Assembly (NCBI GenBank): GCA_030591195.1
Contig: JAUVBO010000060.1
Coordinates: 1 to 8,801, forward strand
Direction of reading: 5' to 3'
Length of the DNA stretch: 8,801 nt
From: Pseudomonadota bacterium
GTDB taxonomy: Bacteria > Myxococcota > Polyangia > GCA-2747355 > JACKDQ01
Made by a program: the position numbers and the translations under genes. Positions 1 to 6,683 of this stretch are shown here, piece after piece; within the stretch, counting starts at the first letter, position 1, and each line of letters begins with the position of its first letter. Under the pieces are notes generated by a model that saw nothing but the letters and a program-made list of their open reading frames with translations, ran no database searches and had not been told where the DNA came from.

Positions 1-39
1 AGCAGCCGTCAGCTCCCACGGACGATCACCAGCGCGTGA
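1..39 (+). CDS. Possible 3' end of an upstream gene (partial)
   Basis: Frame 1 is open from the window edge and ends in TGA at 37-39 after twelve codons, most ending in G or C, as expected for coding DNA in this genome. Its stop is followed directly by GAGG and an ATG at 50. This layout closely matches the junction at 4878-4890, where TGAGGA also precedes a start. Frame 3 is also open and ends in TGA at 63-65, overlapping an ATG at 62, but its third positions are less GC-rich. The piece is too short to identify. By analogy with known VTC/DUF4956/lamin-tail neighbourhoods, a CotH-type kinase is a reasonable guess for the upstream gene, but nothing visible proves it. Confidence 0.3.
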   Translation, partial: SSRQLPRTITSA

Positions 40-40
40 G

Positions 41-64
41 GACAGTCAGATGGACAGTCAGATG
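41..64 (+). repeat. Perfect 12-bp tandem duplication containing the start codon
   Basis: The unit GACAGTCAGATG occurs twice back to back, at 41-52 and 53-64. Each copy ends in ATG, so the lipoprotein gene has two in-frame candidate starts at 50 and 62, four residues apart. The GAGG at 38-41 sits 8 nt from the first ATG and 20 nt from the second, which favours the first. The second ATG forms ATGA with a TGA in another frame. Confidence 0.85.
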
Positions 65-787
65 AGGAATGCAGCAATGAGCCAACTATTCCTGAGCGCT
101 CTGCTGGCGACGATGGTCGCGACCATCGGCGCCTGCGACGACTCCAGCTCGTCGTCGAGCAGCACGATCAAGTTGAACGAGATCCTCGCGTCGAGCGACA
201 CCGATCCTGACTGGCTGGAGCTCTACAACCCCTCGGATGGCGAGATCTCCCTGGCTGGCTATGAGCTGCGGGACAACAACAACTTCTGGACCTTCAGCGA
301 GGGAAGCATCGGGGCCGGGGAGTTCAAGCAGGTCATCTGCGACGGCAGCGGGCAGGGGGGCAAGACGAGCTTCAAGCTGACCTCCAAGGGGGAGCAGGTC
401 AGTATCCACGACGCCGGCGGAGCGCTGATCGACCGGGTGGTCTTCCCGGCGCTGAGCAAGGACACCGCCTGGGGGCGGATCCCCGACGGAGACGGCGCCT
501 GGACGGCTCTCGCGACCCCCTCGCCGGGCAAGCCCAACATCGAGGGAGCGCCGCCAGATGGAGGGCTTTCCCCCGACAGCGAGGCTCCCGACGTGGGACA
601 ATCGGACCTGAGCACGACGAAACCGGACCTCGGCAAGACCGTGAAACCGGACCTCGGAACGGGCGTGAAGCCGGACCTCGGAACGGGCGTGAAGCCGGAC
701 CTCGGAACGGGCGGGAAGCCAGATTCTGGGATGCCGGACAGCGGCCCGGTCGTAGATGCTCTGGTTGATGCCCCGATCGCCGACTAG
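50..787 (+). CDS. Lamin-tail-domain (LTD) lipoprotein with Pro-Asp repeat tail
   Basis: Predicted secreted lipoprotein of 245 residues. A short N-region with Arg6 precedes a hydrophobic stretch (about 13-26) and a lipobox-like IGAC with Cys29 as the likely lipidated residue, followed by Asp-Asp and seven serines. Residues about 40-160 match the lamin tail domain: a KLNEI opening, DWLELYNPSD, LAGYELRD, and a closing AWGRIPDGDG with a TPSPGKPN end. LTDs are small beta-sandwich modules found in bacterial surface proteins, often beside or fused to CotH kinases; no catalytic role is known. Residues about 165-245 form a low-complexity Pro/Asp/Gly tail with a repeated KPDLGTG(V) unit, probably extended. 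Start 50 is chosen for its GAGG spacing; 62 and 77 are alternatives, and 77 would lose Arg6. It is the first gene of the run, 42 nt before the fusion protein. It may be a surface or periplasmic accessory of the downstream system, by context only. Confidence 0.85.
   Translation: MDSQMRNAAMSQLFLSALLATMVATIGACDDSSSSSSSTIKLNEILASSDTDPDWLELYNPSDGEISLAGYELRDNNNFWTFSEGSIGAGEFKQVICDGSGQGGKTSFKLTSKGEQVSIHDAGGALIDRVVFPALSKDTAWGRIPDGDGAWTALATPSPGKPNIEGAPPDGGLSPDSEAPDVGQSDLSTTKPDLGKTVKPDLGTGVKPDLGTGVKPDLGTGGKPDSGMPDSGPVVDALVDAPIAD
617..712 (+). repeat. Four 24-bp tandem coding repeats (8-residue unit)
   Basis: Units lie at 617-640 (diverged), 641-664, 665-688 and 689-712. The last three follow GTGAARCCGGACCTCGGAAC plus GGGC almost perfectly, encoding VKPDLGTG. 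A diverged partial copy continues from 713. The near-identity at DNA level suggests recent expansion by slippage or unequal recombination, so copy number may vary between strains. Confidence 0.85.
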
Positions 788-817
788 CAAGATTCACGTC
801 TGGGCGTGAGCTGAGCT

Positions 818-825
818 GGGGGAAG
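818..825 (+). promoter_or_regulatory. Ribosome binding site of the fusion-protein gene
   Basis: GGGGGAAG lies 4 nt upstream of the ATG at 830. It is the only purine-rich stretch close to that start and supports 830 over the in-frame ATG at 839. The 42-nt gap between the lipoprotein stop and this start holds nothing else I can name. Confidence 0.55.
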
Positions 826-829
826 ACCG

Positions 830-2824
830 ATGCCCAAGATGCCGCGAGGCGCTGGCCGACTATATTTCGCCTGGATCGCCGTGTTTGTCGGCGTCGTCTG
901 GCTGACGCTGAAATACGAGACCCAGGCGGCGCACTTCTACGGGATCGCCGAGACCAAGGAGACCGTGGTCAACACGGAGACGCCGGTGGAGATCAAGAAG
1001 ATCGCCGTCATCGAGGGCCAGGTCGTGGACCAGGGGCAGCTTCTGGTCCAGCTCAGCAGCCCGGAGATGACGCTCAAGATCAACCAGCTGACCCACCAGG
1101 TAGAAGAGCTCAAGGCGGCCAAGGGGGCGAGCAAGTCCGATCTGCGCGCGCGCATCGCCCAGCTGCGCGCCGAGCGAGCCTCCAAGGCCGCCGAGATCAA
1201 AGCCCGGATCACCCAGTTGGAGAACCAGTACCAGATCAACAAGAGCCTCACGTCGGGGCTGAAGAGCTTGGGCACGGGAACGAAGAAGTCGGGCACGCAG
1301 AACCCGATCACCCTGAGCGTAGCGGCGCTCAAGCGCGAGCTGGCGCTGTCGCTGCACCCGCTCAACATCAGGATCAAGGCCCTGCAACAGCAGCTCGGCG
1401 CGCCCCGGAGCGCGGCCAACATCCAGGTCCTGCGCCTGGAGCAGCAGCTCGCGCTGCTACGCGAGGAGCACGCCAAGCTGAAGATCTTTGCCCAGATCTC
1501 CGGCGTGATCGGCTCGGTGAACTTCAAGCCTGGCGCGAAGGTGGCGCCCTTCGCCGCGATCCTCACGCTGCACCCCAAGACGCCGTCCTTCATCAAGGGC
1601 TACATCCACGAGAACATGCACTCGTCGGTGGCGCTGCACGACCAGGTCAAGGTTCGCTCTGTCGCGGGCGGCGGGGTGGTCAACGCGGCGCGGTCGGCGA
1701 TCGCCGGCGAGGTGGTGGGCGTGGGCAGCCGCATCGTGGCTTACCCGCGGCGCCTGTGCAAGCACCAGGACCTCCAGCTCTGGGGCCGCGAGATCCTGGT
1801 CCGGATCCCAACCGACAACGACCTGATCCTCGGCGAGAAGGTGATGATCGAGACTCGCGGCGCGGCCCGCAGCCTGCTGCAGCGGGTCTTTTCCCCCAAC
1901 AAGTCGCAGGCTGAGAGGCGCGCGGTGCGCCCCGAGCCCGCGCCGCACCGTGCGCCCGCCGCTGCGGGCGCCAAGACGCCGGGCGAGGTCCGCGACCTGA
2001 AGCACCACGTGGAGGCTTCGGCGGTGCACTACCTGCCGGATCTCGAGCGCTACCTGCTGCTGTCCGACGACACGCCCGACAAGCGCCCGCTGCTGTTCCT
2101 GATGGACCGGGGCGGTCTGATCACCGACGAGGTGCTGATCGAGGGGCTTAAGAAGGTCAACGACCTGGAGGCAGTGGCCGCCGACCCGCGGGGTCGCCTC
2201 TACCTCGCCTGCTCACAGAACCGCAGCCGCCGCGGCAAGCTCAAGCGCTCGCGACGGCTGTTGCTGCGGGTCACGCGTCGGGGCAAGCGCTTCACGCTCG
2301 ATGGCGCGGTGGATCTGTACACCCTGCTCGAGTCGGCCGCGCGGGCCAGCCGACCCGCGCCCTGGGCCAAGCTCATCAGCGAGGCCAACGACGTCGACGT
2401 CGAGGGTCTGGCCTTCTTCAAGGGCGCGCTGCTGCTGGGCTACAAGGCGCCGCTCTCTGCTGGTCGTTCGGTGATTCTGCGGCTCGGGCAGCCCGACGCG
2501 CTGTTCTCGACGCAGCAGATCCCCGCCGGTGCGGTCTCGATCTTCAAGCGGCTGCGGCTGCAGCGCGGGGATCGCCCGCAGGAGCGGATCTCGGGTCTGC
2601 TACGCGCGGGCGAGCAGCTCTTCATCACCAGCACGGTCAAGGGCGGCCGGGGCAGCCTCTGGCGCGTCGCCGTGACCGGCGAGCAGCCGCGGCTGATCCG
2701 CTCCTTTGCCCGGCTGCGCCCCGAGGGGCTGAGCCTCAGCGCTGACCCGAAGAAGCTGATGGTGGTCTTTGACCAGGGAGGCGCCGCAGCCTCGCGCTTC
2801 TCGCAGATCAAGGTGGCCCGATGA
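830..2824 (+). CDS. HlyD-type membrane fusion protein fused to a DUF3616-like beta-propeller domain
   Basis: Protein of 664 residues with two parts. Residues about 11-28 form one membrane segment, leaving the rest in the periplasm. Residues about 44-80 and 222-248 look like the two halves of a biotinyl/lipoyl-like module (IEGQVVDQGQLLVQL; SGVIGSVNFKPGAKV). Between them, about 81-217 is a charged coiled-coil hairpin. A beta-barrel region follows to about 342. This is the standard periplasmic adaptor plan. After a basic, Pro/Ala-rich linker (about 344-390), residues about 391-664 carry five spaced blade-like motifs near 395, 445, 523, 586 and 630 (for example DLEAVA, DVEGLAF, RPEGLSL), each leading into a hydrophobic strand. 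The 523-557 stretch, with EGL, GYKAP and a following ILRL strand, resembles DUF3616/SdiA-regulated-type propellers. Adaptors normally end after the barrel, at about 350-450 residues, so the tail is unusual. The stop overlaps the next start as ATGA. The cargo is unknown. Confidence 0.82.
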   Translation: MPKMPRGAGRLYFAWIAVFVGVVWLTLKYETQAAHFYGIAETKETVVNTETPVEIKKIAVIEGQVVDQGQLLVQLSSPEMTLKINQLTHQVEELKAAKGASKSDLRARIAQLRAERASKAAEIKARITQLENQYQINKSLTSGLKSLGTGTKKSGTQNPITLSVAALKRELALSLHPLNIRIKALQQQLGAPRSAANIQVLRLEQQLALLREEHAKLKIFAQISGVIGSVNFKPGAKVAPFAAILTLHPKTPSFIKGYIHENMHSSVALHDQVKVRSVAGGGVVNAARSAIAGEVVGVGSRIVAYPRRLCKHQDLQLWGREILVRIPTDNDLILGEKVMIETRGAARSLLQRVFSPNKSQAERRAVRPEPAPHRAPAAAGAKTPGEVRDLKHHVEASAVHYLPDLERYLLLSDDTPDKRPLLFLMDRGGLITDEVLIEGLKKVNDLEAVAADPRGRLYLACSQNRSRRGKLKRSRRLLLRVTRRGKRFTLDGAVDLYTLLESAARASRPAPWAKLISEANDVDVEGLAFFKGALLLGYKAPLSAGRSVILRLGQPDALFSTQQIPAGAVSIFKRLRLQRGDRPQERISGLLRAGEQLFITSTVKGGRGSLWRVAVTGEQPRLIRSFARLRPEGLSLSADPKKLMVVFDQGGAAASRFSQIKVAR

Positions 2825-4068
2825 AGTACACCCTCCTGTCCCTCGCGCTCGTCTCGCTCCCGATCGCGAGCGACGCCAAGCGGATGACCGCCGCGCAGTT
2901 CCTCGCCACCGCCAGCAACGACTACCGGCTGCGCAACAACCGCGAGCTCACCGCGTACTTCAGCAGCGCCAAGACGAGCACGCCCTACCTCGACAAGATC
3001 GAGCTGCGCAGCGAGACCGACCGCTTCGAGATCCTGCGCCAGCGTTATGCCCTGCGGTTCTATCCCAAGGGCTGGGGCGAGACGAGCTACACGCGCCAGC
3101 TGACCGAGACGACGAACCAGTCCAACCGCCTGGCGGACCAGGCGATCTTCAACGCGGCGCTGCTCCGGCGCTACCAGCTGTTGCTCGACCACCTCGAGCT
3201 GACTTCGCTGCTCGATCTGCAACGCCAGCAGCTGACGGTCCACAAGGACCGCATCACCGTGATGCGCCGGCAGAGCACGACGGTGGTCAACTTCGACGTC
3301 ACCACCCTGATCACCGCCGAGAACAAGTACATCGACCAGCGCCTGGCGATGGTGCGGCTGGAGGACCGGCTGACGAGTACCAAGCACAAGATCGCGGTGA
3401 TCGTCGGCGGGCCAGCAGAGATCGCCTTGCCCCGCCAGGAGCTGCTGCCGATCGCCGAGATCGCCAAGCTGGCTCGTACGGTCAAGCCCGCGGGCAAGAT
3501 CGACAACATCTACCTCCGAAGGCGCCGCTTGCGGATCAAGCTCGCCGACGTCAAGTACCGCCTGGAGGTCGCCAAGAGCCGCGACTACCTCAGCTTCCTC
3601 AAGGTCGAGTTCGACACCGCGGACTATGACCGGCCCGAGCGGGCATTTTCGGTCGGCTTCGCGCTCAGGATGCCCTTCATCAACCCCGACCGCTATGACG
3701 CCAACCGGCGCAAGGTGGACTTTCTCGAGGAGAAGCTGCTGCTGGAGGAGGAACGGCGCAAGACCTCCGAGCGGATCGTCTTGCTCTCCCGCTCGCTGCG
3801 GCGGCTCCTGGCGCAGCAGAAGATCTTGCGCGACCGCAAGAGCGACGGCGACGCGGAGGTCTCCTTCAAGCGCTACCTGGCGATGGAAGGGGTCAACCCC
3901 CTGACCCTGCTGAAGATCAAGGAGAGCATCCTCAGAGGTGATGCTCGCCTGACAGAGATCGAGCACGAGATTCGCCAGCGCCACCTGGCGCTGCTCAACG
4001 TCCTCGGCCGTCTCGGCCAGCGCCCGCTGCGCAACCTGATCTCGGCCAAGGGCGAGGTCCTGCGTTGA
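2821..4068 (+). CDS. TolC-like outer membrane efflux protein
   Basis: Protein of 415 residues with a signal peptide: Lys2, a hydrophobic core at 4-16, and likely cleavage after SDA near residue 19. The rest is mostly charged alpha-helix with two strand-rich segments in the positions expected for outer membrane beta-hairpins, at about 58-87 (IELRSETDRFEILR, YALRFYPKGWGE) and about 255-287 (LSFLKVEFDT, FSVGFALRMPF). This two-repeat helix-strand-helix pattern fits the TolC/OEP family, in which a trimer forms an outer membrane channel and periplasmic tunnel. The second repeat's Val-Gly-Phe-x-Leu-x-x-Pro pattern is typical. It is somewhat shorter than most TolC proteins. It overlaps the fusion-protein gene by 4 nt (ATGA) and is preceded by AAGGTGG. 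The pairing with an adaptor is classic, but no pump gene is adjacent. The family call is by pattern, since sequence identity in this family is low. Confidence 0.75.
   Translation: MKYTLLSLALVSLPIASDAKRMTAAQFLATASNDYRLRNNRELTAYFSSAKTSTPYLDKIELRSETDRFEILRQRYALRFYPKGWGETSYTRQLTETTNQSNRLADQAIFNAALLRRYQLLLDHLELTSLLDLQRQQLTVHKDRITVMRRQSTTVVNFDVTTLITAENKYIDQRLAMVRLEDRLTSTKHKIAVIVGGPAEIALPRQELLPIAEIAKLARTVKPAGKIDNIYLRRRRLRIKLADVKYRLEVAKSRDYLSFLKVEFDTADYDRPERAFSVGFALRMPFINPDRYDANRRKVDFLEEKLLLEEERRKTSERIVLLSRSLRRLLAQQKILRDRKSDGDAEVSFKRYLAMEGVNPLTLLKIKESILRGDARLTEIEHEIRQRHLALLNVLGRLGQRPLRNLISAKGEVLR
4051..4057 (+). promoter_or_regulatory. Ribosome binding site supporting a TTG start
   Basis: GGCGAGG lies inside the last codons of the TolC-like gene, 7 nt before TTG at 4065. 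The TTG overlaps the upstream TGA as TTGA. The protein homology starts shortly after (RYELKF, residues 16-21) and there is no ATG between, so the site decides the start and suggests translational coupling. Confidence 0.7.
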
Positions 4069-4880
4069 GCCGCGAGAAGAAACAGCAGGGGATCCCCCCG
4101 CTGCTCGAGCGGTACGAGCTCAAGTTCACCATCCCGTACTCGCTGATCGAGCCGATCTCGCAGTTCGCGGCGACCTACTGCTCTGCCGACCAGTACTCGG
4201 CGAGGAGCGACGACGGCTTCTACCGGGTCAACTCCCTCTACCTCGACACGCCGAGCTTTCTGTTTCTGCGTAAGCGGCGCGAGCGCGCGCCCAACCGCTT
4301 CAACATGCGCGTGCGCTCCTACGGCGACGAGCCGGTGCTGCCGTACTTCCTCGAGGTCAAGCAGAAGCTCGGCGGCGTGGTCCGCAAGTATCGCGCTCCG
4401 GTGCGCAACCCCGACTGGCACCGCCGGCTATCGGAGCCGGGCTTCTCCGCGCCCGAGGAGGGCAACAGCCCGGGGCAGACCCAGAACCGCGAGCTCTTCG
4501 AGCGGCTGATCTACACCTACCAGGTAGAGCCCAAGATCTTGACCCAGTACGTGCGCAAGGCCTGGGTCAGCGACATCGACGACTATGCCCGGGTGACCTT
4601 CGACATCGATCTGCGCTTCGTCGAGCGCAGCGCGTGGAACCCGGTGCCCGACCAGAACCTGATGCAGCACTACGATCTACCGGCGGTCTTCGACCCCGGC
4701 TGCTCGGTGATCCTCGAGCTGAAGTGCTACACCTCCGCTGTGCCGCTGTGGATGGTGGACCTGATCCAGGCCTTTTCGCTGAGGCGGCGCCGGTTCTCCA
4801 AGTACATGTTCAGCTTGACCGAGCTGTTTGCGACGCGGGGCTACGACCCGGCGCAGCGCGTGGCTCGGCTGGCTCTGTGA
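4065..4880 (+). CDS. VTC-domain protein, polyphosphate-polymerase-like
   Basis: Protein of 271 residues, essentially a single VTC domain of the CYTH/triphosphate tunnel superfamily. Visible landmarks in order are RYELKF (16-21, tunnel Lys20), SLYLDT (57-62), NMRVRSYG (80-87, Arg82 and Arg84), YFLEVKQK (94-101, Glu97 and Lys99), RKYR (107-110), RVTFDIDLR (176-184), ILELK (216-220, acidic Glu218) and RFSKY (247-251, Lys250). These alternating basic and acidic positions are those lining the tunnel in the yeast Vtc4 catalytic domain, which makes polyphosphate from ATP, so a catalytically competent protein is plausible. Other superfamily members hydrolyse triphosphates, so activity is inferred. 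No membrane segment or signal peptide is present, so the protein is cytoplasmic. In yeast the domain is tied to a membrane channel; here the DUF4956 membrane protein follows after 9 nt and may play that part. The start codon is TTG. Confidence 0.88.
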   Translation: MSREKKQQGIPPLLERYELKFTIPYSLIEPISQFAATYCSADQYSARSDDGFYRVNSLYLDTPSFLFLRKRRERAPNRFNMRVRSYGDEPVLPYFLEVKQKLGGVVRKYRAPVRNPDWHRRLSEPGFSAPEEGNSPGQTQNRELFERLIYTYQVEPKILTQYVRKAWVSDIDDYARVTFDIDLRFVERSAWNPVPDQNLMQHYDLPAVFDPGCSVILELKCYTSAVPLWMVDLIQAFSLRRRRFSKYMFSLTELFATRGYDPAQRVARLAL

Positions 4881-4889
4881 GGAAAAGGG

Positions 4890-5573
4890 ATGCTCGACTT
4901 CTTGACGCTGCAGGCATCGTCTCCCAACCCCACGTTGCTCACCGTGCTCTACACGGTGCTCGTGTCTTTTCTGCTGTCGTCCTTGGTGGGGCTGACCTAC
5001 GTCAAGACCTTCAGGGGGCTGTCGTACTCCTCAGGCTACGTCCAAGCGCTGATCCTCAGCTCGATCGTCGCGGCGACGGTGATGCAGGCCATCGGCGACA
5101 GCCTGGCTCGCGGCCTGGGGATGCTCGGGGCCCTGGCGATCATCCGCTTTCGCACGAACTTCAAGGACTCGCGGGACATCATCTTCATGTTCGCGGCTCT
5201 GGCCGCGGGAATCGGCTGCGGCGTGGGAGGCTACACTATCGCTGTTGTCGGCACCGGCGGGTTCATCATGGTCGCGCTGTTGCTCTACTACACCAACCTG
5301 GGCCGGACCAGCTACTTCGACGGGATGCTGCGGTTCAGCATCGAGAGCACCGAGGAGAGCCGCGGTGAGCTGGAACGCCTGCTACAGGCCTACTGCGAGA
5401 CCTTCGCCCTGATCACCCTGCGGGAGATGGGCCAGGGACAGCGGCTCGACTACGCCTACCACGTCAAGCTCAAGGCGCAGAAGGACAACGCGGTCTTCAT
5501 CGGTGAGCTGCAGCAGATCCCGTCGATCAAGGGTGTCAGCCTGATGCTGCAGGAGACCACCGTCGAGCTCTGA
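4890..5573 (+). CDS. DUF4956 family inner membrane protein
   Basis: Protein of 227 residues. Hydrophobic segments lie near 15-37, 50-68, 76-86, 97-112 and 115-134. The middle holds the family signature, GMLGALAIIRFRTNFKDSRD (77-96), followed by a Gly/Ala-rich helix (FAALAAGIGCGVGGY). This resembles the conserved glycine-rich core of MgtC/SapB proteins, and I suspect a distant relationship. Residues about 146-227 are soluble with a predicted beta-alpha-beta-beta-alpha-beta order, similar to an ACT-like domain. The gene follows the VTC gene after 9 nt with TGAGGAAAAGG, spaced 7 nt from GAGG to the ATG. VTC-domain and DUF4956 genes commonly sit side by side in bacteria, which suggests a joint complex. 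Its role is unknown; a membrane anchor or passage for the VTC product is a hypothesis. It is the last gene of the run. Confidence 0.85.
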   Translation: MLDFLTLQASSPNPTLLTVLYTVLVSFLLSSLVGLTYVKTFRGLSYSSGYVQALILSSIVAATVMQAIGDSLARGLGMLGALAIIRFRTNFKDSRDIIFMFAALAAGIGCGVGGYTIAVVGTGGFIMVALLLYYTNLGRTSYFDGMLRFSIESTEESRGELERLLQAYCETFALITLREMGQGQRLDYAYHVKLKAQKDNAVFIGELQQIPSIKGVSLMLQETTVEL

Positions 5574-5585
5574 GCACCAACGGAG

Positions 5586-5607
5586 TCCGACTCGCTCTCT
5601 CGTCGGG
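5586..5607. terminator. Weak hairpin between convergent genes
   Basis: CCGAC at 5587-5591 pairs with GTCGG at 5602-5606 around a 10-nt loop, with a T-G pair outside. It fills the 34-nt gap between the DUF4956 stop and the kinase stop, where a shared terminator would be expected. There is no T-tract on either strand and the stem is short, so this is tentative. Confidence 0.25.
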
Positions 5608-6648
5608 TCAGCGGACGATCAAGAGCAGGCAGATCGTCGTCACCAGCAACGCGGACGCCAGGGCCAGCAGCATCCAGCTAAGCCGGGCGCTCGGCGCGCG
5701 GGGCGTGGGGGTGACCACCCCGGTGGAGATCTCCTCTGGGTCGAACTCGTAGTCGCTGTCCTCGGTCAGGCTGGCCTCGAGGGCCTCGCTCAGATCGGCG
5801 GCGTGGCTGAAGCGCGCCTGGCTGTTCTTCTGTAGGCAGCGCCAGACCACCGCCTCGAGGGCCGGCGGCACCTCGGTCAGCCGAGCTGGGCGGCTGGCCC
5901 CGATCGGCTGAGGGTCCTCGTCGGTGACCTTGATCATGAACTCGACGTAGGATGAGTGATCCGCCGTCTTGCCGTAGGGTGGCACGCCTGCGAGCATCTC
6001 GTAGAGCGTGGCGCCGAGGCCATAGAGGTCGGAGCGTTCGTCGACCCGCTCCTCGAGGAACTGCTCGGGGGCCATGTACTCCGGTGTCCCCGCCACCTGC
6101 CCATCGCCGGTGAGCTTGGTCCGGTGCTGGCTCGACGTCCCCTTGGCCAGGCCGAAGTCGAGCAGCTTGACGTGTAGCTTGTTGTCGGTGGTCGGCGCGA
6201 GGAAGATGTTTGCCGGCTTGATGTCGCGGTGCAACAGCTCGGCGCTGTGCAGCACGGACAGGGCGTCGGCCACCTGCCGACCGACAGCCACCGCCGCGGC
6301 GGGCTCCATGGCCCCCACCGCCGCGATGTGGCTCGCCATGTCGCAGCCGCGGAGCAGCTCCATCACGATCGCGTAGAGCGGCGGGTCGCGGTCGGTCAGG
6401 GCGAGGAAGTTGTAGACCCGGAGGATGTTCGGGTGACGGAGCTTGCCGATCACCCGCGCCTCGCGCTTGAGGCGAAAAATGATCTCCTGGTTGTGCGCGA
6501 GCTCGGGGCGCAGGACCTTGATCGCCACCTGCCGCTTGCGGAAGGTGGCGTGGCGTGCCCGGTAGACCCACGACATACCCCCCACGTTGAGCAGGTTGGT
6601 GATCTCGTAGTCGCCGATTCGATCTCCGATGGATACGGCCGTCGACAT
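5608..6648 (-). CDS. Tail-anchored Ser/Thr protein kinase
   Basis: Protein of 346 residues. The eukaryotic-type kinase domain covers about 14-292. Key residues are present: Lys44 in VAIKVL, Glu63 in LKREAR, HRDIKPAN at 140-147 (catalytic Asp142), DFG at 164-166 and APE at 193-195, with the GTPEYMAPEQ segment. The ATP loop is NVGGMS (21-26) where bacterial kinases usually have GxGGMG, so the first and last glycines are replaced by Asn and Ser. An acidic linker (about 296-312) and a Pro/Thr stretch lead to one membrane helix at about 325-344 that ends the protein. There is thus no extracellular sensor: the catalytic part faces the cytoplasm and the protein is tail-anchored. The ribosome site before ATG 6648 is weak. 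It converges on the VTC operon, so shared transcription is impossible; phosphorylation of that machinery is speculation. Such kinases are abundant in myxobacteria. Confidence 0.93.
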   Translation of the reverse strand: MSTAVSIGDRIGDYEITNLLNVGGMSWVYRARHATFRKRQVAIKVLRPELAHNQEIIFRLKREARVIGKLRHPNILRVYNFLALTDRDPPLYAIVMELLRGCDMASHIAAVGAMEPAAAVAVGRQVADALSVLHSAELLHRDIKPANIFLAPTTDNKLHVKLLDFGLAKGTSSQHRTKLTGDGQVAGTPEYMAPEQFLEERVDERSDLYGLGATLYEMLAGVPPYGKTADHSSYVEFMIKVTDEDPQPIGASRPARLTEVPPALEAVVWRCLQKNSQARFSHAADLSEALEASLTEDSDYEFDPEEISTGVVTPTPRAPSARLSWMLLALASALLVTTICLLLIVR

Positions 6649-6683
6649 GGGTCACCAAGGCTCGCGCAAACGGCCTCGAAGCG

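Noticed and set aside
617..712. CRISPR-like array
   Set aside because: The repeats are contiguous with no spacers, in frame, and encode a protein tail.
2769..3629. Plus-strand frame of 286 codons overlapping the TolC-like gene
   Set aside because: Its translation is Arg/Pro/Ala/Asp-rich nonsense in an off-frame of a gene with a signal peptide and family pattern.
2440..3984. Long minus-strand open frame (514 codons) opposite the fusion-protein and TolC-like genes
   Set aside because: It lies antisense to two well-supported coding regions, its translation is a Leu/Asp/Val/Arg-rich composition typical of antisense frames in GC-rich DNA, and it shows no domain motif.
4634..5368. Plus-strand frame of 244 codons spanning the VTC and DUF4956 junction
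   Set aside because: It overlaps two recognised genes out of frame and has no motif; it is a GC-rich shadow.
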